From Plantactinospora endophytica (GTDB taxonomy: Bacteria > Actinomycetota > Actinomycetes > Mycobacteriales > Micromonosporaceae): 64,000 nt of DNA. Of the stretch, positions 7,649 through 16,063 are shown piece by piece; within the stretch, counting starts at the first letter, position 1; every line of letters begins with the position of its first letter. Location: the NCBI RefSeq assembly GCF_016862915.1, contig NZ_BONW01000001.1:558001-622000 (forward strand), given 5' to 3'. The position numbers and the translations under genes were made by a program. A model generated the notes under the pieces. It made no database searches and was not told the origin of the DNA. It saw nothing but the letters and a program-made list of their open reading frames with translations.

Positions 7649-8272
7649 CTACGACCGTACGATGATCGCGAAACGGGTGGACTCCGGCATCCCGACCGCC
7701 CGGTGCGCCTGGTCAGGCCGGAGGGCGAGGTAGATCGCGCTGGCCGCGCCGTCGGTCTGGCCCGGATCCAGTACGTCGAGCACCAGTACCCGGGTGGCCA
7801 GGACCGTCGGCTTCGGTGCCCGGCCCGCCTGCTCGCCGCCGGGCGCCGCGAGAAGATCCACCCGGGCTCCCGGCCGGGCCACGGTCAGCGCGGCCGGCTC
7901 GGCGAGCCGGATCGGCACGCCCACCGTGCCCGACGGCACCGGCATCCCGGAAGCGCCCGGCACACCCGCCGATCCGCTGGGCCGGGTCGTCGGTGCGCTG
8001 CCCCGCGTCGGGCCGGCGCCGTCCGGGGTGCCGGGCGTCGTCCCGCCGCTCGGACCGGCGGAGGACGGGGGCTGGTCGGCCCGACCAGTGGTCGAACCGG
8101 CCGACGGGGCCGGACACGAGGCCGGTTCGCGCAGGTAGAGCGCGCCGAACGCGAGGGCCAGCAGGGCGGCGACCAGCGCCCAGCGCACCACCGAGCCAGT
8201 ACCGGGGCGCGGTGGCCAGCGGGTCGGTCGCAGTGTGGCGTCGCGACGGGTGATCCTACGGTCGAGCGCCAC
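7649..8272 (-). CDS. membrane-anchored SAF/RcpC-like protein
   Basis: From the GTG at 8272 (GAGGGAGG upstream) the 207-residue protein has a basic N-terminus, one membrane segment at about 28-46 (VVRWALVAALLALAFGALYL), a long proline/glycine/serine linker at 50-110, and a C-terminal domain. That domain has VGVPIRLAEPAALTVARPG then RVDLLAA, VLATRVLVLDVLD and YLALRPDQAHRAVG, typical of the SAF/RcpC (CpaB C-terminal) fold. CpaB proteins help assemble Flp-type pili, but no tad/flp genes are present in this window, so a pilus role is not supported. The domain may bind envelope glycans or scaffold other proteins. Confidence 0.7.
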   Translation of the reverse strand: MALDRRITRRDATLRPTRWPPRPGTGSVVRWALVAALLALAFGALYLREPASCPAPSAGSTTGRADQPPSSAGPSGGTTPGTPDGAGPTRGSAPTTRPSGSAGVPGASGMPVPSGTVGVPIRLAEPAALTVARPGARVDLLAAPGGEQAGRAPKPTVLATRVLVLDVLDPGQTDGAASAIYLALRPDQAHRAVGMPESTRFAIIVRS

Positions 8273-8374
8273 GGCGAACCTCCCTCGACCGGCGGCCCCA
8301 GCGAGGTCGGTGCCGTCCGGTGCGCAGCAGGCTAGGCGAGTACGGCCTGGCCAGGCGGCGGAAGATTGCCGTCC

Positions 8375-8402
8375 TGTGGATAACTCAGTGCCCTGTGGAC
8401 AA
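8375..8402. promoter_or_regulatory. pair of DnaA boxes
   Basis: TGTGGATAA at 8375-8383 and TGTGGACAA at 8394-8402 are the reverse complements of TTATCCACA and TTGTCCACA, the perfect Escherichia coli and actinobacterial DnaA 9-mers. They have the same orientation and are 19 bp apart, in the gap between the SAF-protein promoter and the end of the ruc-like gene. No dnaA, dnaN or A+T-rich unwinding region is nearby, so this is not the replication origin; it could regulate the SAF gene or bind surplus DnaA. Confidence 0.7.
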
Positions 8403-8417
8403 CCGCCCGGCAGCCCG

Positions 8418-8834
8418 TCAGGTGCTGCTGCTCGACGACGAGGATGAGGACGACGACGAGGACGACGACGCCTTCGGCTTGCTGCCGGTTCCGCTCGTCG
8501 CGCCGTTGGCCGAGCCGGACCCTCCGCCGTTGCTCGTCGTGCTCGACGTGCCGCTGCTGCTCGAACCCGAGTCGCCGCCCGAACCGCTCTTGGCCGAGTC
8601 GCTCTTGGCCGAGTCCGACTTGGCCGCCGTGGCGGCGGCGCCGCTCTCCGAACCGTTGCTCCGGGAGTCGGTCCGGTAGAAGCCGGAACCCTTGAACACG
8701 ATGCCGACCGAGTTGAAGACCTTGCGCAGGCGACCCTCGCACGCCGGGCACTCGGTCAACGGCTCGTCGGTGAAGGACTGCACCGCCTCGAGCTGGTGGC
8801 CGCACTCGGTGCAGGCGTACTGGTAGGTGGGCAC
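8418..8834 (-). CDS. ruc: FmdB-type zinc-ribbon protein, homologue of the chaperone Ruc (Rv0991c)
   Basis: The GTG at 8834 (GGAGGGGAAC upstream) opens PTYQYACTECGHQLEAVQSF, and with CPAC at about residues 29-32 gives the four-cysteine FmdB zinc ribbon. LRKVFNSVGIVFKGSGFY follows. The remaining 80 residues are almost only Ser, Gly, Ala, Lys and Thr and end in a polyserine run, so they are disordered. The M. tuberculosis homologue Rv0991c (Ruc) is described as a redox-regulated, partly unstructured chaperone whose gene belongs to the HrcA heat-shock regulon. Both the gene order (after 5-formyl-THF cyclo-ligase, near galU) and the CIRCE operator at 8861-8887 agree with that identity. Chaperone activity here is inferred. 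Confidence 0.85.
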   Translation of the reverse strand: MPTYQYACTECGHQLEAVQSFTDEPLTECPACEGRLRKVFNSVGIVFKGSGFYRTDSRSNGSESGAAATAAKSDSAKSDSAKSGSGGDSGSSSSGTSSTTSNGGGSGSANGATSGTGSKPKASSSSSSSSSSSSSSST

Positions 8835-8860
8835 GTTCCCCTCCGGATCTTGCAAGTCTG

Positions 8861-8887
8861 TTGGCACTCGACGTATCCGAGTGCCAA
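8861..8887. promoter_or_regulatory. CIRCE operator (HrcA binding site)
   Basis: TTGGCACTC (8861-8869), nine bases, then GAGTGCCAA (8879-8887) form a perfect 9-9-9 inverted repeat. The CIRCE consensus is TTAGCACTC-N9-GAGTGCTAA, so only one symmetrical position differs per arm. It is centred about 40 bp upstream of the ruc-like start on the minus strand, where bound HrcA would block transcription until heat shock. Confidence 0.88.
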
Positions 8888-8962
8888 TGGTGCGGCATCG
8901 TACCCGTTTTCGTCCAGCCGAAGTGTCCGGGCCGACGTCGGACGGACCCCGGCCGGGAGCCG

Positions 8963-9577
8963 TCAATCGGACTCCAGGTGGCAGAACCCGCCCGACGGGG
9001 TGATCACGGCACGTACCGGGCGATCATGGTCCTCCGCCGGGGCCGAGTCGATCAACTCGCCGTCGTGCAGCAGTGCCACGGTGAGGGCGCCGGCCGCCGC
9101 CCGGGACAGGGCGCGGTCGTACGAGCCGCCGCCGCGACCGAGCCGCACCCCACGCCGGTCCACCGCCACCGCCGGTACGACGACCAACTCGGCGGTGCCG
9201 ACGGCAGCCCGGCCGAGCCGCTCGGTGTACGGCTCGCGCAGTCCCCGGCCGGCGGCGACCAGCGAGCCCGGTCCGGCGTACGGTGCCCAGTCCAGGTCGA
9301 GGTCCGGCCGGAGTACCGGCAGCAGGAGCTGACCGCCCGGTCCCAGCTCGGTGGCCAGTACGTCCGGCAGGTCGGGTCCACCCGGCTCGGTGCCGACCGG
9401 GACGTAGGCGGTGATCCGGTGCGGTCGTACCCGCCGCACCAGGGAGCGGAGTTCGGCCTGGACGCGCTCGGCGGCGGCCAGCCGGGCCGGGGCCGACAGT
9501 GCCCGACGCCGGGCCAGCATGGTGCCCCGGAGGCCGGTCTTGCTCGGGCCGCCAGCTTCATCCGAAAAATCCGGCAC
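8963..9577 (-). CDS. 5-formyltetrahydrofolate cyclo-ligase
   Basis: The ATP-dependent enzyme converts 5-formyl-THF to 5,10-methenyl-THF in folate metabolism. Family features are the basic N-terminal segment LRGTMLARRRALS, ITAYVPVGTEPG, the substrate-loop glutamate of TEPG, and the C-terminal glycine-rich ATP site LGRGGGSYDRALS. Length, about 204 residues, is normal. The GTG at 9577 with CGGGAG upstream is preferred; GTG 9598 would add seven residues. The ruc-like gene lies downstream in the same direction, the order seen for Rv0992c-Rv0991c, and a divergent GGDEF gene starts 84 bp away. Confidence 0.88.
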   Translation of the reverse strand: MPDFSDEAGGPSKTGLRGTMLARRRALSAPARLAAAERVQAELRSLVRRVRPHRITAYVPVGTEPGGPDLPDVLATELGPGGQLLLPVLRPDLDLDWAPYAGPGSLVAAGRGLREPYTERLGRAAVGTAELVVVPAVAVDRRGVRLGRGGGSYDRALSRAAAGALTVALLHDGELIDSAPAEDHDRPVRAVITPSGGFCHLESD

Positions 9578-9660
9578 GTAACACTCCCGGGAGAACACCG
9601 GTTAACCATTGCGGTTGGGTCAGCATCGCAGCATCGGGTGCGGAGCTTCCGGGGGGATGA

Positions 9661-12600
9661 GTGACGCTGCGTGGACGGTTGACCACAGCTTTCCTCGCCG
9701 TCGTGCTCGGGCCGGTGCTGCTCGGCGCGCTCTCCGTCGCCGGTACGGTCGCCACGGCAAGTCGCCACCAGGCCGAACACCGGCTCAACCTCGCCGCCGA
9801 CGCCGTCCGTACGTCGATCGGCGCGCTCTGCCAACAGTTGCACGCCACGGCCGGTGCGCTGGCCGTACTCGCCGATCCGGCCAGCCGGACCGGTGCGGCC
9901 GGCGAGGTGGTGACGCGCGGGCTGGCCACCGCTGTGTTGGTCACGGACCGGGCCGGCGGCGTCGCCTTCGTCACCCCGGCGGCGCCGGCCCGGCCCTGGG
10001 CGTCCTGCTCCGGCCCGGCCGGCTCCGGCCCCGCCCCGCGCGCCCTAGCGGCCGGGGTCGAACTCCGGAACCGCGCCGGCACGCTGACCGGGGTGGTCTG
10101 GGCCGCACAGGTGCTCGACGCGGCGTTCGTCCAGCGACTTGCCGCCGCCGGCGGCACCGCCGTGACCCTGCTCCGGGACGACCCCGGGCCGCCCACCGCA
10201 CTTCCCGACCCTGCCCCGTCGAGCGCCGGTACCGCGCCGTCCGGCCCGGGTGCTGCGCCCTCAGGCGTCGGGACCGCGCCGTCCGGCCCGGGAGCGGCGC
10301 CGTCAGGCGTTGACGCCGTGCCGTCTGGCGCCGGCCCCACCCCGCCGGCACCGGACTCATCGGGTGTCGGCACCTCGTCATCGGCGCCGGACTCACCGGG
10401 CGCCGGCACCTCGTCATCCGGCCCGGACCCGTCGAGCGTTGGCACGTGGTCAGCGGGCCTCGCTCCGCCCGGCGCTGGCATGTCGTCGCCCGGCCCGGCT
10501 CCGTCCGGCGCTGGCACCGGGCCGTCGGACCCGGCCTCGTCGGGTACCGGCACCGGGCCGTCGGACCTGGCCTCGTCGGGCGCCGGGACTTCGTCGTCGG
10601 GCTCCGATCCCGGAACACCTGCCGCTGGCAGCGATGCGCCCGGTGCCGGGGCGCCGGATTCCGGGCCGCAGGGTGCCGAGTCGCCGAGCACCGAGTCGTC
10701 GGCCGCCCGCGCCGCCGTGCTCGCCGCCGCCCAGCGGATCACCGGGGACAAGATCGTCCAGGCGAACGGCGGCCGGTACGTCCGCCGGGTCGGTCCCACC
10801 CCCGGCCAGCCGCTGCCGCTGGTGCTGTCGGTGCCCCGCGACCCGCCGGTGGTCCGGTACGGCCCCCTCGCGGTCGTCGTGGTGCTCGCCGGTGTGTTCG
10901 CGGTACTCGCCGCCGGGCGGCTGGCCCGGTCGACCACCCGGCCGCTGGCCGAACTGGCCCGGGCCGCCGACCGGGTCGCCGAGGGCGATCTGGCGACCCG
11001 GGTACCGGTGCGCTTTCCGGACGAGGTGGGCCGGCTCGCCGACAGTTTCAACCGGATGACCCGGGAGGCCGAGTCCTACCTGCGGGCCCTGGTGATCAGC
11101 CGGCACCAGTTGCGTGAGCAACTCGCCGTGCTGGGCGACACCCTGGCCAGTACGCACGACCTGCACCGGATCTTCCAGGTGCTGCTCCGGGCCGCGATGG
11201 CGGCGACCGGTGCCCGGGCCGGGGTGGTGCTGCTGCTCGACCCGAGGACCGGCGTCCTGGTCGGCGAGTGTGCCGAAGGGCTCGACCGGCGCGGCGTGGG
11301 AGTCGCGCCACGGCCACCCGGCAACGACGACGGCGACCGGACTCGGGAACCGGACGGCGGGGGGACCGGAGAACTCGACGGTCGACGGGACGGCCCCACC
11401 GACGGGCGGCCCCGGACGGAACTGGTGGACGGGCTGCCGGGCCGCGCGACGGCCGGCCGGCCGCGCCAGGGCGAACCGCCGGCACTCCGGATACCGCTCG
11501 GCAAGGGGCTGCTCGGCGTGGTCGCGGCGGCCGGTGAACCGCGCCGGGGCCGGCTGGACCGGGACGGCCCGCGCCTGTACGGCCGCGAGCCGCGCTGCCG
11601 GACGTACGTCGCCGTGCCGCTCCCGGCCGCCGACACCGGTGCACAGGTGCCGTTTCCGCTGCCGGAGCCGGCGTCGACCGGTACGCCGTCGACCGGTACG
11701 GCGTCGACCGGTACGGCGTCGACTGGTACGCCGTCGTTGCGCCCGGCGACCGCCAGTGGCTGGCCGGCCGGGACGCCCGGTACGGGTACGGCGCGTCCGG
11801 GCCGGACCCTCGGGGCGGGCAGGACACCGATCGGTGGCCGGGCGACGGTCGGCGTACTGGCCCTGTACGACCGGCTCGGGTCGGACGAGTTCGACGACGC
11901 CGACCTGGTGACCCTGGGTACCTTCGCCGACCACGCGGCGGTGGCGGTGGCGAACGTCCGGATGCACGAGGAGGCGCAGCGGTTGTCGCTGACCGATCCG
12001 CTGACCGGGCTGTGGAACTACCGCTACCTCACCGAGTCGATCCGGCGGGAGATCGAACGGGCCAGCCGGTTCGGCCGGATGCTCAGCGTGCTTGCCCTCG
12101 ACCTTGACCGGTTCAAGCAGGTCAACGACACGTACGGGCACGCGGCCGGGGACGCGGTGCTGGCCGAGTTCGCCCGGCGGATCAGGGGCGCGATGCGGGA
12201 GGTCGACCTCGCGTTCCGGCAGGGCGGCGAGGAGTTCGTGGTGCTGCTGCCGGAGACGGACGCCCGGGGCGCGGCGACGGTCGCGGAGCGGCTGGGCGCG
12301 GCCGTCCGGGAGACCCCGATCGCCATCCGGCCCCGATCCGGCGCGATCGCCCCGGTCCGGGGCCTGGTCTCGGTGACCGTGTCGATCGGCGTCGCCGTCT
12401 ATCCCGACCACGCCGCCACCGGCCCGCAGTTGCTGGTCGCCGCAGACGAGGCGCTGTACGCGGCGAAGGCGGCGGGTCGGGACACCTATCAGCTGGCCAC
12501 CGTGGCCGGGCGGCTGACCGTCGAGGAGATTCCGGTACGGGCCGGGGCCGCGACGCCGGACGACGGGTTGCCCTGGGCCGGCGGCCGGCCGACGCTGGGC

Positions 12601-12789
12601 GGAGCCGGCGGCCGGTCGACCCGGACGGGCCGACCCGGTGCGGAGGGAGCGACCCGGCCGGGTCGACCCGGGGGAGAGGGACCGACCCGGACGGGCCGGG
12701 CGGGTGTGGACGGACCGGTCGCCGCGGACGGTGGCCCGGACGGCGCGTTATCCGGGCCACAACCGCCGCGCCAGGGTCGTGGCCGATAG
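9661..12789 (+). CDS. membrane-bound HAMP-GAF-GGDEF diguanylate cyclase with long low-complexity insert
   Basis: This 1042-residue protein starts with a membrane helix (residues 9-30) and an external sensor region. The sensor is interrupted at about 180-350 by a Pro/Ser/Gly/Ala/Thr-rich stretch of degenerate short repeats. A second membrane helix (about 401-420), a HAMP domain (420-475), a GAF domain split by another hydrophilic insert (about 495-755) and a GGDEF domain (about 775-945) follow. The active site reads GGEEF near residue 855 and the inhibitory RxxD site (REVD) is intact five residues before it, so it should make c-di-GMP with product inhibition. A GRPG/TRTG-rich tail ends the protein. 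Start is GTG 9661 after a GGGGGG site. Confidence 0.88.
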   Translation: MTLRGRLTTAFLAVVLGPVLLGALSVAGTVATASRHQAEHRLNLAADAVRTSIGALCQQLHATAGALAVLADPASRTGAAGEVVTRGLATAVLVTDRAGGVAFVTPAAPARPWASCSGPAGSGPAPRALAAGVELRNRAGTLTGVVWAAQVLDAAFVQRLAAAGGTAVTLLRDDPGPPTALPDPAPSSAGTAPSGPGAAPSGVGTAPSGPGAAPSGVDAVPSGAGPTPPAPDSSGVGTSSSAPDSPGAGTSSSGPDPSSVGTWSAGLAPPGAGMSSPGPAPSGAGTGPSDPASSGTGTGPSDLASSGAGTSSSGSDPGTPAAGSDAPGAGAPDSGPQGAESPSTESSAARAAVLAAAQRITGDKIVQANGGRYVRRVGPTPGQPLPLVLSVPRDPPVVRYGPLAVVVVLAGVFAVLAAGRLARSTTRPLAELARAADRVAEGDLATRVPVRFPDEVGRLADSFNRMTREAESYLRALVISRHQLREQLAVLGDTLASTHDLHRIFQVLLRAAMAATGARAGVVLLLDPRTGVLVGECAEGLDRRGVGVAPRPPGNDDGDRTREPDGGGTGELDGRRDGPTDGRPRTELVDGLPGRATAGRPRQGEPPALRIPLGKGLLGVVAAAGEPRRGRLDRDGPRLYGREPRCRTYVAVPLPAADTGAQVPFPLPEPASTGTPSTGTASTGTASTGTPSLRPATASGWPAGTPGTGTARPGRTLGAGRTPIGGRATVGVLALYDRLGSDEFDDADLVTLGTFADHAAVAVANVRMHEEAQRLSLTDPLTGLWNYRYLTESIRREIERASRFGRMLSVLALDLDRFKQVNDTYGHAAGDAVLAEFARRIRGAMREVDLAFRQGGEEFVVLLPETDARGAATVAERLGAAVRETPIAIRPRSGAIAPVRGLVSVTVSIGVAVYPDHAATGPQLLVAADEALYAAKAAGRDTYQLATVAGRLTVEEIPVRAGAATPDDGLPWAGGRPTLGGAGGRSTRTGRPGAEGATRPGRPGGEGPTRTGRAGVDGPVAADGGPDGALSGPQPPRQGRGR

Positions 12790-12798
12790 TCTCGCGAC

Positions 12799-13755
12799 AT
12801 GCCGGAGCACGCAGCGACCCCAGCCAACTCCTCCACGCCGACGGCCGGACGACGGGCGGTGAAGGCGGTCATCCCGGCCGCCGGCCTGGCGACCCGGTTC
12901 CTCCCCGCCACCAAGGTGGTACCGAAGGAACTACTGCCGGTCGTCGACCGTCCGGTGTTGCAGTACATCGTCGAGGAGGCGGCCCAGGCCGGTATCGACG
13001 ACGTACTGCTGATCACCGGTCGGGGCAAGACCGCGATGGTCGACCACTTCGACCGGCGGCCCGACCTGGAGGCGCGGCTGGAGGAGAAGGGCGACCCGGC
13101 GCTGCTGGCCGCAGTGCGCCGCCCGGGCGAGCTGGCGCAGATCTACACCTGCCGGCAGCCGGAACAGCTCGGCCTGGGCCACGCCGTCGGGTACGCCGAG
13201 ACGCACGTCGGCGACCAGCCGTTCGCGGTCATGCTCGGCGACGAGTTCGTGAACCTGTCCGAGCCGCTGCTGCCGGCCATGCTCGACCTCCAGGCCCGGA
13301 CCGGCGGCATCGTGCTCGCCTTCTTCGAGGTGCCGCCGGAGGAGACCAAGCGGTACGGCATCGCCTCGGTGGCGCCGGCCGGTTCGGAGTTCGCCGACCT
13401 CGGCGAGGTGGTCGAGGTGACCGGGCTGGTGGAGAAGCCGAAGCCGGAGGACGCGCCGAGCAACCTCGCGGTGCTCGGCCGGTACGTGCTGCCCAGCACG
13501 ATCTTCGAGGCGATCGGGCGTACGGGGAAGGGCAGTGGCGGGGAGATCCAGCTCACCGACGCGATGGGTCTGCTGCTGAAGGAGGGCACGCCGGTGCACG
13601 CGATCGTCTACCGTGGCACCCGCTACGACACCGGCATGCCGCTGGGCTACCTGCAAACCGTGGTGCAACTGGCCTGCGAGCGCGAGGATCTCGGTGCGGA
13701 GTTCCGGCAGTGGCTGGGCGAGTTCGTCGCCTCCGACGCCGGCCGCCGCACATGA
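12799..13755 (+). CDS. galU: UTP-glucose-1-phosphate uridylyltransferase
   Basis: GalU makes UDP-glucose from UTP and glucose-1-phosphate for cell-envelope sugars and trehalose synthesis. The nucleotide-binding start IPAAGLATRFLPATK, then KELLPVVDRPVLQYIVEEA, the metal-site MLGDEFV and the substrate loop VEKPKPEDAPSNLAV are all present, and 318 residues is the usual length. TAGTCT lies six bases before ATG 12799 with no Shine-Dalgarno sequence, so the message is probably leaderless. It opens the galU-moeA-rimJ-sepX block, also conserved in mycobacteria (Rv0993-Rv0996); the next gene begins 22 bp downstream. Confidence 0.95.
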   Translation: MPEHAATPANSSTPTAGRRAVKAVIPAAGLATRFLPATKVVPKELLPVVDRPVLQYIVEEAAQAGIDDVLLITGRGKTAMVDHFDRRPDLEARLEEKGDPALLAAVRRPGELAQIYTCRQPEQLGLGHAVGYAETHVGDQPFAVMLGDEFVNLSEPLLPAMLDLQARTGGIVLAFFEVPPEETKRYGIASVAPAGSEFADLGEVVEVTGLVEKPKPEDAPSNLAVLGRYVLPSTIFEAIGRTGKGSGGEIQLTDAMGLLLKEGTPVHAIVYRGTRYDTGMPLGYLQTVVQLACEREDLGAEFRQWLGEFVASDAGRRT

Positions 13756-13777
13756 CGGCCCCTGGTGAGGTGACGGT

Positions 13778-15097
13778 GTGACAGCGACGGCCGATGCCGA
13801 GGCGGCCGCCAACGAGCTGACGCCGCTCGCCGACTACCTGGGCAGCGTGCTGCGCAGGTTGCGGGCGCTTCCCCCGCTCGACCTCGACCTCACCCAGGCG
13901 TACGGCAACGTGCTCGCCGAGGACGTCGTCGCGCCGCACGCCTATCCGGCGTTCGACCAGGCGGCGATCGACGGGTACGCGGCCCGCTGGGAGGACATCT
14001 CCGGCGCGGGTCGTACCGGTGGCCTGGCCGGCGGCTACGGCCCGAGCCGGCTCGGCGACCCCCGCCCGGTACGCCTCAACGTCGTCGGCGACCTCGGCGC
14101 GGCGAGCTGGCGGCCGGTGCGGCTGACCCCGGGAGCCTGTTTCTCGGTGGCGGCCGGATCGCCGCTGCCGATCGCCGCCGACGTGGTGGTGCCGGTGGAG
14201 TGGACCGACCAGGGCATGGCGGCGGTGGAGATCTTCCGTACCCCGAAGCGCGGCTACGGGCTGCGCCGGGCCGGGGAGGAGCTGCCCGCCGGTACCCTGC
14301 TGGCCCGGTCCGGTTCCTACATCTCGCCGGCCCTGGTCGCGGTCTTCGCGGCGACCGGCATCGGGCACGTGGTGGTCCGGCCCAGCCCCCGGGTGGTGAT
14401 CGTGGCGACCGGCGACGAGTTGGTCGACGTCGGCCGGGGCAGCCAGCCGGGGCAGGTGGTGGACGTCAACTCGCACGCGCTGACGGCGGCGGCGGCCGAG
14501 GTGGGCGCGCTGGCGTACCGGGTGGGCATCTGCGACGACGACCCGGAGGGACTGCGTGGGCTGCTGGAGGACCAGACGCTCCGGGCCGACCTGATCATCA
14601 CGACGGGTGGTACGGGTGCCGGGCCGGGTGACATGATCCGCCGGGTACTGTCCCGCCGGGACGGCGGCCGGGCCAGCCCGGTGACCTTCATGGAGGTCGC
14701 CCTGTACCCCGGCAGCGCCCTCGGGTTCGGTACGGTCGGAGCCGAGGAGGTGCCGGTGGTCTGTCTACCCGGTGAGCCCGGCGCGGCACTGATCGGCTTC
14801 GAGGTGCTGGCCAGGCCGGCGATCCAGTTGCTGGCCGGCGCCGAGCCGGTGTTCCGGCCCAGCGTGCGCGCGCACCTGCTGGAGACGGTCTCCTCGCCGT
14901 CCGGACTGCGGGAGTTCCGGCCGGCGCACGTGGCCGAGCGGCGCGGCGGTGGCTACACGGTGCAGCCGCTGCGCGGTGGGCCGTACACGCTCTCCGGGCT
15001 GGCCGAGGCGAACGGGCTGATGGTGCTCGGCGAGCGGGTGACCAGCGCGGCGGCCGGCTCCACCGTGGACGTGCTGCTGCTGGATCGGCGCCGGTGA
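13778..15097 (+). CDS. MoeA/gephyrin-like protein (probable Glp)
   Basis: The 439-residue protein has the MoeA domains: the N-terminal DLDLTQAYGNVLAEDVVAPH with PAFDQAAIDGYA, a middle domain with VVIVATGDELV and IITTGGTGAGPGDM, and the C-terminal beta-barrel. MoeA inserts molybdate into molybdopterin. Here the catalytic-loop motif KPGKP of active MoeA reads YPGSA (residues 310-314), losing both lysines, so molybdotransferase activity is doubtful. In Corynebacterium a MoeA paralogue, Glp, binds FtsZ and the membrane protein GlpR encoded nearby. This gene sits two genes before a GlpR/SepX-like protein, so a cell-division role is the better guess. GTG 13778 start, GTGAGGTGA upstream. Confidence 0.85.
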   Translation: MTATADAEAAANELTPLADYLGSVLRRLRALPPLDLDLTQAYGNVLAEDVVAPHAYPAFDQAAIDGYAARWEDISGAGRTGGLAGGYGPSRLGDPRPVRLNVVGDLGAASWRPVRLTPGACFSVAAGSPLPIAADVVVPVEWTDQGMAAVEIFRTPKRGYGLRRAGEELPAGTLLARSGSYISPALVAVFAATGIGHVVVRPSPRVVIVATGDELVDVGRGSQPGQVVDVNSHALTAAAAEVGALAYRVGICDDDPEGLRGLLEDQTLRADLIITTGGTGAGPGDMIRRVLSRRDGGRASPVTFMEVALYPGSALGFGTVGAEEVPVVCLPGEPGAALIGFEVLARPAIQLLAGAEPVFRPSVRAHLLETVSSPSGLREFRPAHVAERRGGGYTVQPLRGGPYTLSGLAEANGLMVLGERVTSAAAGSTVDVLLLDRRR

Positions 15098-15185
15098 CGG
15101 CGGACTGCCGGGTCCGACCCGGAGACGGCGTCGGGGCGGCGACGAGGTCGACGAGGGGGCGTGGGTTGCCGACGGGACAGCGGGC

Positions 15186-15827
15186 GTGAACTTCGCCGTG
15201 ACCCCGGGCTGGCCGGTCGTACTCCGGGACGGGGCGGTGCTGCTGCGGCCGTACCGGCGGTCGGACGCGTCGGCCTGGTCCGAGGTGCGCTGCGCCAACC
15301 AGGGCTGGCTGGCGCCGTGGGAGTCGTCGCCGCCGGGCCGCTGGGACGAGTTGAACTCGCCGGCCGCGTTCCGCTGGGTGCACCGGGACCAGCGCAAGCA
15401 GGCGCGGCGCGGCGAGAGCATGCCGTTCGCGGTCTGTCTGGTCGAGGGCGGCCGGGAGCGGCTGGTCGGGCACCTCAACCTGGGCAACATCGTGCGCCGG
15501 GCGTTCTGCTCCGGGTACGCCGGCTACTGGGTGGACGGCCGGGTGGCCGGGCGGGGCGTGATGCCCACCGCGATGGCGCTCGCCGTCGACCACGCCTTCG
15601 GGCCGGGCGGGCTGCACCGGATCGAGGTCAACATCCGGCCGGAGAACGGGCCGTCCCGCCGGGTGGTGGAGAAGCTGGGTTTCCGCGAGGAGGCGTACCA
15701 CCCTCGCTACATGCACATCGACGGCGCCTGGCGGGACCACATCGGCTACGCCATGACCAGCGAGGAGATCGTCCGGGAGGGCGGCCTGCTGGCCCGCTGG
15801 CACCGGCTGCGCGCCGCCGCCTCCTGA
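15186..15827 (+). CDS. GNAT-family N-acetyltransferase (RimJ-like)
   Basis: The 213-residue enzyme has the GNAT fold: LRPYRRSDASAW near the N-terminus, VGHLNLGNIVRRAFCSGYAG in the core, and the acetyl-CoA-binding segment RGVMPTAMALAVDHAF followed by RIEVNIRPENGPSRRVVEKL, typical of the RimJ/RimL subgroup that acetylates protein N-termini. The substrate is not known; RimJ is only the closest named relative. The start is GTG 15186, preceded by GGGACAG. It lies between moeA and the sepX/glpR-like gene in the conserved order of Rv0993-Rv0996, but a gap of about 235 bp separates it from the latter, leaving room for another promoter. Confidence 0.85.
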   Translation: MNFAVTPGWPVVLRDGAVLLRPYRRSDASAWSEVRCANQGWLAPWESSPPGRWDELNSPAAFRWVHRDQRKQARRGESMPFAVCLVEGGRERLVGHLNLGNIVRRAFCSGYAGYWVDGRVAGRGVMPTAMALAVDHAFGPGGLHRIEVNIRPENGPSRRVVEKLGFREEAYHPRYMHIDGAWRDHIGYAMTSEEIVREGGLLARWHRLRAAAS

Positions 15828-16063
15828 TCCCGCCGATTCCGCGCTGTTGATCTTCTCTGTCGCTGGTCGGCCGGCGCGCCGCACGATTTTCCCGGTGTGT
15901 TCACCATAACCTGAAGTAATCGGGACGTGCGGCAACGCCGGACGAACCCGCCTCAGCCCGGCAGCTGAGCCGCACTTCGCGACCCGCGATCGCGGTTCCG
16001 ACGGGATGGGTGCGAGGTGCTCGTCCGGTCGGTTGCCCGAGTGGGTTGACGGGAGGGATGAGG

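Noticed and set aside
7285-7665. Repeat-encoded proteins on either strand of the 51-bp array
   Set aside because: The open frames come from a repeat length divisible by three; there is no start with a ribosome or leaderless signal and no matching family.
8363-8410. Replication origin at the DnaA boxes
   Set aside because: Only two boxes are present and there is no dnaA, dnaN, gyrase genes or A+T-rich stretch around them.
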